Positions 1 to 10,322 of a stretch of DNA of 39,470 nucleotides are shown piece by piece. The DNA comes from Gammaproteobacteria bacterium. Its GTDB lineage: Bacteria > Pseudomonadota > Gammaproteobacteria > Thiohalomonadales > Thiohalomonadaceae. Positions within the stretch are counted from its first letter, which is position 1; each line of letters begins with the position of its first letter. A model generated the notes under the pieces. That model was not told the DNA's origin. It searched no databases and saw nothing but the letters and a program-made list of their open reading frames with translations. Position numbers and translations under genes: made by a program. The stretch covers positions 1-39,470 of the forward strand of contig JAPHSX010000036.1 of assembly GCA_026196575.1 (NCBI GenBank), read 5' to 3'.

Positions 1-15
1 CAGAATGTTTTGAGG

Positions 16-786
16 CTATTTCTCGGCGGGCTTGTCCGCCTCTTCGCCCGCCAGCCGCTGACGGCGACGGCGCAGCAACATCCAGGCGGTAGTGACCAGC
101 CCCGAGAGGGCGTAACCGGCAAACATCAGAAATAGGATCTTGGGCGGATCCAGTGTCACCAGCACAATGATTAACACCGCCAGCAGCAGGAAAAAAAAGG
201 GCACCTTGCCCTTGAGGTCGATGGTCTTGAAGCTGTAGTAGCGCACATTGCTCACCATCAGCAGTCCGGCACTTACTGTCACCACCCAGGCAAACCAGTC
301 GAGCCGGCGCGGCTCCAGCCCGAAGTCACCGGCAATCCAGACAAACCCCACCACCACCGCCGCCGCCGCCGGGCTGGCGAGGCCAACGAAGTAACGCTTG
401 TCCACCGTACCAATCTGGGTGTTGAAACGGGCCAAGCGCAACGCCGCCGCCGCGGTGTAGACAAAGGCCGCCAGCCAGCCGAGCTTGCCCATCGAGTGCA
501 GCGCCCACTCGTACATCACCAGTGCCGGCGCCACGCCGAAGGAGACCATATCAGAGAGCGAGTCGTACTCGGCCCCGAACTCGCTCTGGGTATTGGTGAG
601 GCGCGCCACCCGCCCGTCCAACCCGTCGAGCACCATGGCGATAAAGACCGCGATCGCCGCCGCCTCGAAACGCCCCCCCATCGCCGCCACAATGGCATAA
701 AAGCCGGCAAACAGCGCCGCCGTGGTAAAGAGGTTGGGCAGCAGGTAGATGCCGCGGTGGGGCGTTTTTTTGTTTTCTTCGCTCAT
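16..786 (-). CDS. pssA: CDP-diacylglycerol--serine O-phosphatidyltransferase
   Basis: This 256-residue inner-membrane enzyme makes phosphatidylserine from CDP-diacylglycerol and serine, the committed step to phosphatidylethanolamine. The CDP-alcohol phosphotransferase signature is intact: DGRVAR at residues 57-62, Gly71, Asp75 and Asp79, with the spacing DGx2ARx8Gx3Dx3D. Several hydrophobic segments follow, and the C-terminus is basic and charged. This is the integral-membrane type II enzyme rather than the E. coli phospholipase-D-like type. It lies downstream of ilvC on the same strand, a common gammaproteobacterial order, but a terminator separates the two, so it probably also has its own promoter. 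The identification is firm. Confidence 0.95.
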   Translation of the reverse strand: MSEENKKTPHRGIYLLPNLFTTAALFAGFYAIVAAMGGRFEAAAIAVFIAMVLDGLDGRVARLTNTQSEFGAEYDSLSDMVSFGVAPALVMYEWALHSMGKLGWLAAFVYTAAAALRLARFNTQIGTVDKRYFVGLASPAAAAVVVGFVWIAGDFGLEPRRLDWFAWVVTVSAGLLMVSNVRYYSFKTIDLKGKVPFFFLLLAVLIIVLVTLDPPKILFLMFAGYALSGLVTTAWMLLRRRRQRLAGEEADKPAEK

Positions 787-855
787 CGAAATCCCCTATT
801 GGTATGGCTACAGTTTAGTGGTGACGCCCTCCCTTTAACAAGTCACCACAGCCGA

Positions 856-889
856 AACAAAAACGGCCAGATGAAACCATCCGGCCGTT
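856..889 (-). terminator. Intrinsic terminator after ilvC
   Basis: Read on the minus strand, AACGGCC pairs with GGCCGTT, with an inner GAT/ATC pairing, and is followed directly by a T-rich run. It begins about 20 bases past the ilvC stop and should end the ilvBNC transcript before pssA. Confidence 0.8.
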
Positions 890-910
890 GCCCACGCAAA
901 AGAGAGAAAT

Positions 911-1945
<1,035 letters not shown>

Positions 1946-1982
1946 TCAAACAGTCGGTAGTCGGAAATTAAGGTGTTACTGG

Positions 1983-2477
1983 TTAAATATGCAGCGCCTT
2001 GTCGCCACGGGCGATGCCGGTAATACCGGAGCGCACCGTCTCCAGGATGTCATCCCCCTTGAGGGTGGCGATAAAGGCGTCGAGTTTGCACACATCACCG
2101 GTCAGCTCGATGGTGTAACTCTTGTCGGTAACGTCGATGATGTGGCCGCGGAAGATATCCACCAGCCGCTTCACCTCTTCGCGCTGGCTACCGCTGGCGG
2201 CCTTGACCTTGATCAGCATTAGCTCGCGCTCGACATGCGGCCCCTCGGTCAGATCCAGCAGCTTGACCACATCAATAAGCTTGTTCAGCTGCTTGGTGAT
2301 CTGCTCGATGATCGGCTCAGAGCCGCGGGTCACCAGGGTGAGGCGGGAGAGCGAAGGGTCTTCGGTCGGCGCCACCGAGAGCGACTCGATATTATAGCCG
2401 CGCGCAGAGAAGAGGCCAGCCACGCGCGACAGCGCACCCGCCTCGTTTTCCATCAGGATGGAGATAATGTGTCTCAT
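1983..2477 (-). CDS. ilvN: Acetolactate synthase small (regulatory) subunit
   Basis: This 164-residue subunit binds the catalytic subunit and carries feedback inhibition by valine. An N-terminal ACT domain (about residues 4-78) opens with [22 protein letters not shown], and the C-terminal ALS_ss domain follows. The length matches IlvH of E. coli (163 residues), so ilvH is an equally valid name. Its ATG overlaps the ilvB stop as ATGA, which points to translational coupling and balanced subunit production. Confidence 0.95.
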   Translation of the reverse strand: MRHIISILMENEAGALSRVAGLFSARGYNIESLSVAPTEDPSLSRLTLVTRGSEPIIEQITKQLNKLIDVVKLLDLTEGPHVERELMLIKVKAASGSQREEVKRLVDIFRGHIIDVTDKSYTIELTGDVCKLDAFIATLKGDDILETVRSGITGIARGDKALHI

Positions 2478-4168
2478 ATCAGGATCATCTCATCGAGTCC
2501 GGCACCAGCGGGCACCATGGGGTAGACATTCTCGCCCGGGTCGGTAATGAAGTTCATGAAGACAAACCGATCCTTCATCTTGAACGCCGCCTTCAACGCC
2601 CCCTCCACATCCTCGGGCTTGTCAATGCGCATGCCGACATGGCCATAGGCCTCGGCCAGCTTGACGAAGTCGGGCTGTGCCTCGACATGCACCTGCGAGT
2701 AGCGCTCCTCGTAGAAGAACTCCTGCCACTGGCGCACCATGCCGAGAAAACCGTTGTTCAGGCAGATGAGCTTAATCGGCAGCCCATACTGCATGCAGGT
2801 GGCAAGTTCCTGAATGTTCATCTGCACCCCACCGTCGCCGACGATGGTGACCACCGTCGCCTTGGGGTGGGCAAACTGTACCCCCATCGCCGCCGGCAGA
2901 CCGAAGCCCATGGTGCCGAGGCCACCGGAGTTGATCCAGCGGCGCGGCTTGTCGAACTTGTAGAACTGCGCCGCCCACATCTGGTGCTGGCCCACATCGG
3001 AAGTGACGAAGGCATCGCCCTTGGTCACCTTGTAGAGGGTGTCGATGACGTGCTGCGGCTTAATGAGCTGACCCTCGGTGCTGTATTTAAGACAGTCCCT
3101 GGCGCGCCACTCCTCAATCTGCTGCCACCACTTCGCCTGCACCTCGCCATCGGGTTTACGCTCGCTCACCTTGAGCTGATCAAGCATGGTCTTCAGCACA
3201 CTGTTCACGTCACCCACAATGGGGACATCCACCGTCACATTCTTGGAGATGGAGGCGGGGTCAATATCGACATGGATGATCTTGGCACGCGGGGCGAACT
3301 TTTCGATCTTGCCGGTGACGCGGTCGTCAAAGCGGGCACCGATGGCGATCAACAGGTCGCAGTGGGAGATCGCCATATTGGCCTCCACCGTGCCGTGCAT
3401 CCCCAGCATACCGAGGAACTGCCGGTCGGTAGCGGGGAAGCCGCCCAGTCCCATCGAGGTATTGGTCACCGGGAAGCCGAGCAGGTGCGCCAGCTCGGTC
3501 ATCGGTTTGACCGCATCGGCCAGGATAATGCCGCCACCGGTGTAGAAGATCGGGCGCTTGGCGGCAAGCATCATGTTCACCGCCTTTTTGATCTGCCCGC
3601 TATGCCCCTTCACCACCGGGTTATAGGAGCGCATGGTCACCTTGCGGGGGAACACATAATCGGTGCATGCACCGGTCACATCCTTGGGGATGTCGACCAC
3701 CACCGGGCCGGGGCGCCCGGTGGTGGCAATGTAGAAGGCCTTCTTCAGGGTCAGCGCCAGATCCTTTACATCCTTCACCAGGAAGTTATGCTTGGCGCAG
3801 GGGCGGGTGATGCCGACGGTATCGACCTCCTGAAAGGCATCGTTGCCGATAAGCGCGGTGGGCACCTGACCGGTGATCACCACCATCGGGATGGAATCCA
3901 TATAGGCGGTGGCGATACCGGTAACGGCATTGGTGGCACCGGGGCCTGAGGTAACCAGCACCACCCCCGGCTTGCCGGTGGAACGGGCATAGCCGTCCGC
4001 CGCGTGGGTGGCGGCCTGCTCGTGACGCACCAGGATGTGCTTGACCTTGTCCTGCTTGTAGAGCGCATCGTAGATGTGCAGTACCGCGCCACCCGGATAG
4101 CCGAAGAGGTGATCCACCCCCTCGTCATGGAGGAAGCGTACTAAAATCTCTGCACCGGTCAATTCCAC
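2474..4168 (-). CDS. ilvB: Acetolactate synthase large (catalytic) subunit
   Basis: This thiamine-diphosphate enzyme condenses two pyruvates, or pyruvate with 2-oxobutyrate, as the first common step of branched-chain amino acid synthesis. I start it at a GTG preceded by AGGAGA nine bases upstream; the product is 564 residues and begins [11 protein letters not shown] as in homologues. A longer reading to 4225 would begin upstream of the Shine-Dalgarno. The catalytic glutamate is Glu50 in [24 protein letters not shown] forms the cofactor pocket, and the GDG...N thiamine-diphosphate motif is in [15 protein letters not shown]. It is first in the ilvBNC operon and could equally be called ilvI. Confidence 0.96.
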   Translation of the reverse strand: MELTGAEILVRFLHDEGVDHLFGYPGGAVLHIYDALYKQDKVKHILVRHEQAATHAADGYARSTGKPGVVLVTSGPGATNAVTGIATAYMDSIPMVVITGQVPTALIGNDAFQEVDTVGITRPCAKHNFLVKDVKDLALTLKKAFYIATTGRPGPVVVDIPKDVTGACTDYVFPRKVTMRSYNPVVKGHSGQIKKAVNMMLAAKRPIFYTGGGIILADAVKPMTELAHLLGFPVTNTSMGLGGFPATDRQFLGMLGMHGTVEANMAISHCDLLIAIGARFDDRVTGKIEKFAPRAKIIHVDIDPASISKNVTVDVPIVGDVNSVLKTMLDQLKVSERKPDGEVQAKWWQQIEEWRARDCLKYSTEGQLIKPQHVIDTLYKVTKGDAFVTSDVGQHQMWAAQFYKFDKPRRWINSGGLGTMGFGLPAAMGVQFAHPKATVVTIVGDGGVQMNIQELATCMQYGLPIKLICLNNGFLGMVRQWQEFFYEERYSQVHVEAQPDFVKLAEAYGHVGMRIDKPEDVEGALKAAFKMKDRFVFMNFITDPGENVYPMVPAGAGLDEMILI

Positions 4169-4206
4169 CTTGCGAGTCTCCTGGCTCAATCCCAAATGGA
4201 CAAAAA

Positions 4207-4224
4207 TGCCCGCGAAAACGGGCA
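4207..4224 (-). promoter_or_regulatory. Hairpin with T run in the ilvB leader
   Basis: On the minus strand TGCCCG and CGGGCA pair around a six-base loop and are followed by TTTTT. It sits about 38 bases upstream of the ilvB GTG. It could be a weak terminator/attenuator or a 5'-end stabilising stem. It lies just after the predicted promoter, which favours the second reading. Confidence 0.4.
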
Positions 4225-4253
4225 AGTATATAAGAAGTTGCGGACTATGGGAA
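4225..4253 (-). promoter_or_regulatory. Predicted sigma-70 promoter of ilvBNC
   Basis: The minus strand has TTCCCA (-35, 4248-4253), a 17-base spacer, and TATACT (-10, 4225-4230). Both boxes are near consensus and the spacing is ideal. The transcription start would fall at about 4218, almost at the hairpin. Confidence 0.5.
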
Positions 4254-4385
4254 AGCTACTTACATTCCGCCGCAAGGTCAAGCGGTAGACGCGGATATCT
4301 CATCCCAACCGCCTGAAAACAGAAGACTTTGAACCAGTGCGTGATATCATGACCACCGTCAAACCATCACCCGTTCAGGACGAAT

Positions 4386-4796
4386 ATGTCTCACAACCAC
4401 CTTGTACTCGGCCTCACGCTGCTGCTCGCCACCCTGTTCAGCGCTAACACACTCGCCGCCAACAAACTCTACAAATGGACGGACGAGGCGGGCAATGTTC
4501 ACTACAGTGAAAAACCGCCCAGCGACCGCACCACCGATGTGGTGATCTCCGACACCCAACCCAAAGCCGAGACCGTGTCGCCCGACACCACCCCGCTGGA
4601 GATCCCGCAGGCCACCGATCAGGAGGCCGCGCGACAACTGGCAGAACGGTGCCAGAGCCTCTACCACGAACTTGAACGCTACCAGACAAGGGCGCCGATC
4701 GCCGACGGCGAGGGCAATGTCATGGTGATCAGCGAGGAGATGCGCGAGGCAAAGCTCATCAGTATCAAGGCAGAGCTGGATCAGTTCTGCCGCTAG
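4386..4796 (+). CDS. DUF4124 domain-containing secreted protein
   Basis: This is a 136-residue protein of unknown function. A signal peptide covers about residues 1-24, ending near TLAANK. The DUF4124 signature follows at once as LYKWTDEAGNVHYSEKPP, residues about 26-43. The rest is polar and mostly helical (EAARQLAERCQSLYHELERY) and includes two cysteines, the second just before the C-terminal Arg. DUF4124 proteins are common periplasmic proteins in gammaproteobacteria without a settled role. It is divergent from ilvB and sits 118 bases upstream of proS. Confidence 0.85.
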   Translation: MSHNHLVLGLTLLLATLFSANTLAANKLYKWTDEAGNVHYSEKPPSDRTTDVVISDTQPKAETVSPDTTPLEIPQATDQEAARQLAERCQSLYHELERYQTRAPIADGEGNVMVISEEMREAKLISIKAELDQFCR

Positions 4797-4849
4797 CCGG
4801 CACTCGTTCAACACCCGGCGAAACCGCCCTCACGCCGCGACATCCCACG

Positions 4850-4878
4850 TTCCCACCCCAGACAATCTGGCGTAAAAT
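4850..4878 (+). promoter_or_regulatory. Predicted sigma-70 promoter of proS
   Basis: TTCCCA (4850-4855), a 17-base spacer and TAAAAT (4873-4878) lie 36 bases before the proS ATG. The -35 hexamer is the same as that proposed for ilvBNC. Confidence 0.5.
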
Positions 4879-4914
4879 CCCCCACCTTCGCCAACAACCT
4901 GAAGAGCGACTGCC

Positions 4915-6639
4915 ATGCGCACCAGCCACTACCTTATCGCCACCATCAAAGAGACCCCCGCCGACGCCGAGGTGATCAGCCACCAGCTGATGCTGCGTGC
5001 CGGTATGATTCGCCGACTCGCCTCCGGTCTCTACAGCTGGCTGCCGCTGGGGTTGCGGGTGCTGCGCAAGGTGGAGGCCATTGTGCGCGAGGAGATGAAC
5101 CGCGCCGGCGCCCAGGAGGTGCTGATGCCGGCGGTGCAGCCCGCCGAACTGTGGCAGGAGTCGGGGCGCTGGGAGGCGATGGGGCCGGAGATGCTGCGTT
5201 TGACCGACCGACACCAGCGCGAGTATTGCTTCGGCCCGACCCATGAGGAGATCATCACTGATCTCTGCCGCGGTGAGTTGCGCTCCTACAAGCAACTGCC
5301 CGCCACCTTCTACCAGATCCAGACCAAGTTCCGCGACGAGCGCCGTCCGCGCTTTGGGGTGATGCGCGCCCGTGAGTTCCTGATGAAGGATGCCTACTCC
5401 TTTCACCTCGATGATGACTCGCTGAAAGAGACCTACGCGGTGATGCACGCCGCCTACACCCGCATCTTCACCCGCCTGGGGCTGGAGTTCCGCCCGGTGC
5501 TGGCCGATACCGGCGCCATCGGCGGCAGCGGCTCCCACGAATTCCACGTGCTGGCCGACTCCGGTGAGGATGCCATCGCCTTCTCCAGCGGGAGCGACTA
5601 CGCCGCCAATGTGGAGAAGGCGGAGAGTCTGCCGCCACAGGGCCAGCGTCCCGCCCCCAAGGCCATGATGCAGCTGATTGAAACCCCCAATCAGCACTCG
5701 ATTGAGGAGGTGAGCGCCTTCCTCAAGGTCGCGCCAAGAGAGACCCTGAAGACCCTGGTGGTGCGCGGCGCCGATGCCAACGGCGAGGCCGAAGGGGTCG
5801 TCGCCCTGGTGCTGCGTGGCGACCACGAACTGAACGAAATCAAGGCGGAAAAACTGCCTCAAGTCTACAGCCCGCTCACCATGGCCTCGGACGAGGACAT
5901 CCGCGCCGCCATCGGTTGCCCCCCCGGCTCCATCGGGCCGGTGGGGATCGGCACCCCGCTTATCGTCGACCGCGATGCCGCCTTCGTTACCGACTTCATC
6001 TGCGGCGCCAATGAGGAGGGCAAACACCTCAGCGGCGTCAACTGGGGGCGCGATTTGCCCGAACCCGAAGTGGCCGACCTGCGCAACGTGGTCGAGGGTG
6101 ATACCAGCCCCGACGGTAAGGGGGTGCTCACCATCAAGCGCGGTATCGAGGTGGGACACATCTTCCAGCTCGGCACCAAATACAGCGAGGCGATGAAGGC
6201 CACGGTGCTGGATGAGAACGGCAAGGGCGTCACCATGACCATGGGCTGCTATGGCATCGGCGTCTCCCGGGTGGTGGCCGCCGCCATTGAACAGAACCAC
6301 GACGAAAAGGGGATCATCTGGCCCGAGGCGATCGCCCCGTTCCAGCTCGCCCTGCTGCCGATGAATGCGCAAAAATCAGCGGCGGTGCGCGAGACGGTGG
6401 AAAAACTCTATACGGAGCTGAGCGCCGCCGGCTACGAGGTACTGCTGGATGACCGTGGCGAGCGTCCCGGGGTAATGTTCGCCGACATGGAACTTATCGG
6501 CATTCCGCACCGCATCGTCATCGGTGAGCGCGGCCTGCAGAATGGCACCCTGGAGTACAAGGGGCGGCGCGACGCGGAGAATCAGGATATTCCGCTGACC
6601 GGACTGTTCGACTTTCTGGCAGCGAAGATCAAACGCTAA
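4915..6639 (+). CDS. proS: Prolyl-tRNA synthetase
   Basis: This cytoplasmic class II synthetase charges tRNA-Pro. At 574 residues it is the long bacterial type: catalytic core, an editing insertion domain at about 225-400, and a C-terminal anticodon-binding domain from about 475. Motif 2 is [10 protein letters not shown] at 139-148, and motif 3 is in [18 protein letters not shown]. The 3' end overlaps the convergent rhombosortase gene by 11 bases, leaving no room for a terminator between them. A 535-residue frame antisense to it is a GC-bias shadow. Confidence 0.97.
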   Translation: MRTSHYLIATIKETPADAEVISHQLMLRAGMIRRLASGLYSWLPLGLRVLRKVEAIVREEMNRAGAQEVLMPAVQPAELWQESGRWEAMGPEMLRLTDRHQREYCFGPTHEEIITDLCRGELRSYKQLPATFYQIQTKFRDERRPRFGVMRAREFLMKDAYSFHLDDDSLKETYAVMHAAYTRIFTRLGLEFRPVLADTGAIGGSGSHEFHVLADSGEDAIAFSSGSDYAANVEKAESLPPQGQRPAPKAMMQLIETPNQHSIEEVSAFLKVAPRETLKTLVVRGADANGEAEGVVALVLRGDHELNEIKAEKLPQVYSPLTMASDEDIRAAIGCPPGSIGPVGIGTPLIVDRDAAFVTDFICGANEEGKHLSGVNWGRDLPEPEVADLRNVVEGDTSPDGKGVLTIKRGIEVGHIFQLGTKYSEAMKATVLDENGKGVTMTMGCYGIGVSRVVAAAIEQNHDEKGIIWPEAIAPFQLALLPMNAQKSAAVRETVEKLYTELSAAGYEVLLDDRGERPGVMFADMELIGIPHRIVIGERGLQNGTLEYKGRRDAENQDIPLTGLFDFLAAKIKR

Positions 6640-7266
6640 ACCGCCGCACCCGGGCGCCCCACGCCAGCAGCAGGGTGAAGAGGGCGCCGCTCAGGTAGCC
6701 CAGGGCATGGGCCTGCACCACCACCTCGCCACCGGCGGCCTCGCGGCTGCCCGGCAGCGGCCCCTGCCACAGCTCCCACGCCACCTTGGCGCTGACCATC
6801 AGCAACAGCAGCAGCGCCTCGCGTTCACCCCGCAACGCCAGTCTCACCCCCCCGCCACCAGCAACCCGTGCAACACCCCGGAGAGACCGACATACCACTC
6901 CACCCCTGGCAGCCACCACCACAGACCGAGCGAGATCCCCAACAGGGAGCCGCCAATGAGCCACCACCAGAGGCGCACGCAAAAGGCGTGGCCGACCAGC
7001 CACCAGACCAGCAGCAGCCCCGCCAGATTGAGCCACAGGTGCGACCAGCCAAGATGCACCAGATGACCAGTGAAGAGCCGCCACCACTCTCCAGCGGCAA
7101 TCGCCCCGCGTTGATAGCGCAGCAAGACCCCCAGTTCATCGCCCAGCAGCGCCACCACAAGCGAACCGAGCAACAGCAGCAGCGGCGGTTGCCAGCGCCA
7201 CCAGTCGCGATACCACGACTCTCTGTCCGAAGATGTGCCCGAAGATGTGCCCGAAGATTGCCCCAT
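6629..7266 (-). pseudogene. rrtA: Rhombosortase-type rhomboid protease, frame broken at G7
   Basis: Rhombosortases are intramembrane serine proteases that process GlyGly-CTERM proteins. The first frame, from an ATG at 7266 behind GGGGAGGG, reads through GEWWRLFTGHLVHLGWSHLWLN to GLSGVLHG, which holds the catalytic serine. It then stops at 6844 just after a run of seven G (6847-6853). The -1 frame continues with further membrane helices and QAHALGYLSG, which carries the catalytic histidine, ending at 6629. One extra G, or a -1 ribosomal slip, restores a single protein of about 212 residues, near the usual size. As written the gene is split. Sequencing error, phase variation and true decay cannot be told apart here. 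Confidence 0.7.
7229..7264. repeat. Three tandem 12-base units in the rrtA 5' end
   Basis: GAAGATGTGCCC occurs twice in succession (7229-7240, 7241-7252), and a third variant unit, GAAGATTGCCCC, follows. In the minus-strand protein it encodes SSGTSSGTSS just after the start codon. Unit gain or loss would keep the frame. Confidence 0.8.
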
Positions 7267-7325
7267 CGCACCCTCCCCAACTATGATTAGAGGCATGGTA
7301 GCCCGGAACGGATAATCATTTCAGC

Positions 7326-7937
7326 ATGCGACGAGCCAGTAAGCTCTTAGGCAAGACAGGCAGGCCACTTGGCCTCTGGCTGCTGCTGCTCTGCGTCGGC
7401 ACAAGCCACGCCAACCAGCAGCAGGGCATTATCGATCAGTCACTCAAGCAGCGACTGGTGGCGGCGCTGGCGGAAAAGGACAATAACGTCGACCGCTTCG
7501 AGGCCGAGGTGTGGCTGGTGGACATGATGCAGCGCCTCAGAGGACGCTTGAAGGAGCGCGGTGACAACGAGGAGATCTTGCTGAAGATGCTGCAACAGGT
7601 GCACCAGGAGGCGCGCCGCACCGAACTTGCCCCGGAGCTGGTGCTGGCGGTGATTCAGGTCGAGAGCAACTTCGATCGCTTCGCCATCTCCGAGGCGGGG
7701 GCGCGCGGCCTGATGCAGGTGATGCCCTTCTGGATCAAGGAGCTGGGCCGCCCCGACGACAATCTGTTCGAGCTGCAGACCAACCTGCGCATGGGGTGCT
7801 CCATCCTGCGTTACTATCTGGATCTGGAGCAGGGCAACATCACCCGCGCCCTGGCGCGCTACAATGGCAGCCGCGGCAGTTACCGCTACCCGGAGAAGGT
7901 ATTCAAGGCGCTACGCCAGACCTGGTACAAACCCTAA
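7326..7937 (+). CDS. Lytic transglycosylase, SLT domain
   Basis: This secreted muramidase-type enzyme cleaves peptidoglycan glycan strands. It has 203 residues, with an N-terminal signal/anchor (hydrophobic LGLWLLLLCVGTSHA, residues 16-29). The SLT fold occupies about residues 100-200. The catalytic glutamate is Glu113 in QVESNFDRFA. GARGLMQVMPFW and the later ALARYNGSRGSYRYPEKV are family signatures. The domain belongs to the MltC/Slt70 C-terminal group, but the protein is too short to be either, so it is a stand-alone type. It is divergent from the rhombosortase, and no strong Shine-Dalgarno precedes its ATG. Confidence 0.9.
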   Translation: MRRASKLLGKTGRPLGLWLLLLCVGTSHANQQQGIIDQSLKQRLVAALAEKDNNVDRFEAEVWLVDMMQRLRGRLKERGDNEEILLKMLQQVHQEARRTELAPELVLAVIQVESNFDRFAISEAGARGLMQVMPFWIKELGRPDDNLFELQTNLRMGCSILRYYLDLEQGNITRALARYNGSRGSYRYPEKVFKALRQTWYKP

Positions 7938-8210
7938 TCAACCGATGGTAAAACCGGCAGGAACCTCCGCCGGCGACAGCGGCTCACACTGCACGGCGGT
8001 TACCCGTGCATCACGGGGTCCCTGCCACAACCAGTCGCGTAACGCCTGCAGTGCGGCCTCCTCGCCACAGGCCACCACCTCGACGCTACCATCCGCTAGA
8101 TTGCGCGCCGAGCCGCGCAGCCCCAGCCGCTCCGCCTGCCGCCGGGTGGAGTCACGAAACCACACCCCCTGCACCCGCCCGCTGACGCGGCAGCGCAGAC
8201 AACAGCTCAC
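7938..8210 (-). CDS. acyP: Acylphosphatase
   Basis: This 90-residue cytoplasmic enzyme hydrolyses acyl phosphates. The catalytic Arg19 lies in GRVQGVWFRDSTRRQA and Asn37 in SARNLADGSVEV. It uses a GTG start that overlaps the stop of the upstream efflux adaptor gene as GTGA, so it is translated from the end of that operon. It appears to be a passenger; nothing in the sequence ties its reaction to efflux. The convergent lytic transglycosylase ends one base away. Confidence 0.93.
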   Translation of the reverse strand: MSCCLRCRVSGRVQGVWFRDSTRRQAERLGLRGSARNLADGSVEVVACGEEAALQALRDWLWQGPRDARVTAVQCEPLSPAEVPAGFTIG

Positions 8211-8983
8211 GGCAAGCTGACCCTCACCACCTCACCAATCGTCATCGCCTCACCCTTCTCCGGCGAAAAGAGAATCTCGACAGTCACCTGCGGCGCCGAG
8301 CCCGGCTCGCCGTGGTGGGTAAGCGCCGTCACCCTGCCGCGGTAGTGCTGCTCACCCCGCCGCAGCGCCAGTTCATCGCCCGGCTTCACACCAGCGGCCT
8401 GGGCCGGCATCACCACCAGGCGTACCACCCGATCCCGCGCCGCAGCCAAGGTATAGAGCGGTACAGAGTGCAGCCGGCCATTGACCCTCTCACCCGCCTG
8501 CACATGACGGCGCAGCACCACACCATCAAAGGGGGCCACCAGACGGATCTCTGCCACAGTGCGCTCTGCCGCCGCAAGCCCGGCACTGGCGCGCTGATAA
8601 CTGCTGTTGGCGGCAGCGTGGCCGATACGCGCCAGGTCCAGATCATGATCCGAGAGCAGGGCGCGATCATACAACTCCTCGCTACGCTGCAACTCACTCC
8701 CTGCCTCACGCAACAACAGCGTCTGATGGGCGACCTCGGCCACCGCCGCCGCCAGTTGCGCACGCGCCACATCATCATCCAGTTGCAACAACAACGCACC
8801 CTTCTTTACCAACTCGCCAGGACGCGCCGTCACCCGCACCACCTCGGCCTCAAGCGTGGTGGATAGCGTCACCGACTCACCCCAACCAACCTCACCCGAT
8901 AATTCGGCGGCACCCAACGGGGCGATACGCAGCATGAGGATCAGCGGCAACCACACCCTTGTTCCTGTCATCACTTTCATCAC
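8207..8983 (-). CDS. Efflux periplasmic adaptor (HlyD/MFP family)
   Basis: This 258-residue membrane-fusion protein has a signal peptide to about residue 26 (LGAAELSG). The biotinyl-lipoyl half motif VTARPGELVKKGALLLQLDDD is followed by a short coiled-coil hairpin. The second lipoyl half is AEIRLVAPFDGVVLRRHVQAGERV, and a beta-barrel domain ends the protein. It is short for an RND adaptor (usually 350-400), mostly because the hairpin is short and the membrane-proximal domain is missing. Its ATGA overlaps the stop of the TolC-like gene. No inner-membrane pump gene lies in this operon. Confidence 0.88.
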   Translation of the reverse strand: MMKVMTGTRVWLPLILMLRIAPLGAAELSGEVGWGESVTLSTTLEAEVVRVTARPGELVKKGALLLQLDDDVARAQLAAAVAEVAHQTLLLREAGSELQRSEELYDRALLSDHDLDLARIGHAAANSSYQRASAGLAAAERTVAEIRLVAPFDGVVLRRHVQAGERVNGRLHSVPLYTLAAARDRVVRLVVMPAQAAGVKPGDELALRRGEQHYRGRVTALTHHGEPGSAPQVTVEILFSPEKGEAMTIGEVVRVSLP

Positions 8984-10317
8984 TGCAACTCCCCCTGCGA
9001 CTCGCCAACCGCCTCATCCGCCCTCTTCGACTCCACACCGAGCAGCGTATAGAGCTGCTCCCAGGCCAGTTCGGCATCAAAATCAGTTTTCGTCAGCGCC
9101 AGCTGCGCATCACTCAGACGCACCATGGCGTCACCCAGATCCGCCTTGACCTCCATCTCGTAATTGGCACGACTCCAATCCAGATAGAGCTCACGATACG
9201 CCAGCTCACTTCGCGCCTGTTCACGCTGCTGCATCAAATACTGCAAATCCAGCCATATCTCCAGCAGCGCCTGCCGCAACTCCTGCCGTGCCAACTCCAG
9301 TTGGGCTTGCAGCCGCAGCACCGCCGCCTGCTCCCTGGCCACGGCGGCGCTGATGCGATCACCATTGTAGAGCGGCACACTTAACGTCACGCCGGCTCGC
9401 CAGCGATCATTGGAGCCAACGTCGCGACTGTAACTTGATGCCTCCAGCTCCGCATCCAGACGCGGGTGCTTCTCACTGCGCGCGGCATCAACCCGTGCCC
9501 GCGCCGCATCCAGCTCCAGCTGCAGTGCCCGCAGCGTGGGATTGTGCTGCTGCGCGCCCGCCAACAGCTGCTCATAATCGGGCAGCGGTGCCGCCACATG
9601 CCGCAAGGCCGGGGTGGCCAGTTCAGAGGGGAGCTCTCCCGGACGATTCAGCTGATTGGCCAGCCGCGAGCGGGTCAGGCGTTGTTGCGAGCCACTGCGC
9701 AGCAACTGGAGGCGGATCCGCTGATAGTTTTGCTCCTGTTCCAGCACCTCAATGTCGGAACCCTGGCCCAGTTCCCGGCGCGTACGGGCCCGATCCAACG
9801 TAATGTAGGCCACCGCCATCGCCTCGTTATCACGGAAATTTTCCTGATCGGCGAGCAGCACATCATAAAAGGCGCGCATGATCGCAAGACGCCGCTGCTC
9901 ATACTGCGACTGGTAACGCACCGCCATCGCCCGCGACTCACCGCCGGCGGCCTGTTGCAGCGCGCGGCTGCGGCCAAAATCGTACAGCGACTTGCGTACA
10001 AAGAGTGAACCCTTGTGATCATCCAGCGCCTCATCACCGGCAATAGATGGTGGCTGCACCCAGCGCGCGCGCGCCTCCAGCGAGACGGTCAGATCATTTT
10101 CCGCCTCATTCGCCAACGCTCGTGCCTGTGCTGCACGCTGATCGGCAAGTGACTGTTGCAACGAGGGGTGCTCCACGGCGTCCAGCGCGAGGGCGTGCTC
10201 CAGCGTCAACGGCTGAGGTAAGGGATCGACGCTTTGGGCGAAACTGTCACTGCCAATACCCGGCACCAGCAACGGGCACAACGAGAGGGCAACAAAGAGG
10301 AGCGTCTTGCCGACCAT
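8980..10317 (-). CDS. TolC family outer membrane efflux protein
   Basis: This 445-residue outer-membrane factor should form the exit duct for a tripartite pump or a type I secretion system. It has an N-terminal signal peptide (about residues 1-28) and two OEP repeats. Long amphipathic helices are evident (SLADQRAAQARALANEAEND; LQLELDAARARVDAARSE), as is the conserved pattern VTLSVPLYNGDRISAAVAREQA. The start is 5 bases after the stop of the upstream thioredoxin gene, with only a weak Shine-Dalgarno. It is followed by its adaptor. The transported substrate cannot be read from the sequence. Confidence 0.9.
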   Translation of the reverse strand: MVGKTLLFVALSLCPLLVPGIGSDSFAQSVDPLPQPLTLEHALALDAVEHPSLQQSLADQRAAQARALANEAENDLTVSLEARARWVQPPSIAGDEALDDHKGSLFVRKSLYDFGRSRALQQAAGGESRAMAVRYQSQYEQRRLAIMRAFYDVLLADQENFRDNEAMAVAYITLDRARTRRELGQGSDIEVLEQEQNYQRIRLQLLRSGSQQRLTRSRLANQLNRPGELPSELATPALRHVAAPLPDYEQLLAGAQQHNPTLRALQLELDAARARVDAARSEKHPRLDAELEASSYSRDVGSNDRWRAGVTLSVPLYNGDRISAAVAREQAAVLRLQAQLELARQELRQALLEIWLDLQYLMQQREQARSELAYRELYLDWSRANYEMEVKADLGDAMVRLSDAQLALTKTDFDAELAWEQLYTLLGVESKRADEAVGESQGELQ

Positions 10318-10322
10318 ACAAC

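Noticed and set aside
4267-4305. Short leader-peptide-like frame on the minus strand upstream of ilvB (MRYPRLPLDLAAECK)
   Set aside because: It has three Leu but no Val or Ile, so it does not look like an ilv attenuation peptide, and it lies upstream of the proposed promoter.
4765-6372. 535-codon open frame antisense to proS
   Set aside because: It is His/Gly/Arg rich with no family signature and mirrors a strong real gene; high GC third positions keep the opposite strand open. The same holds for long antisense frames opposite ilvC, ilvB, the RND pump, the EAL-GGDEF gene and SulP.
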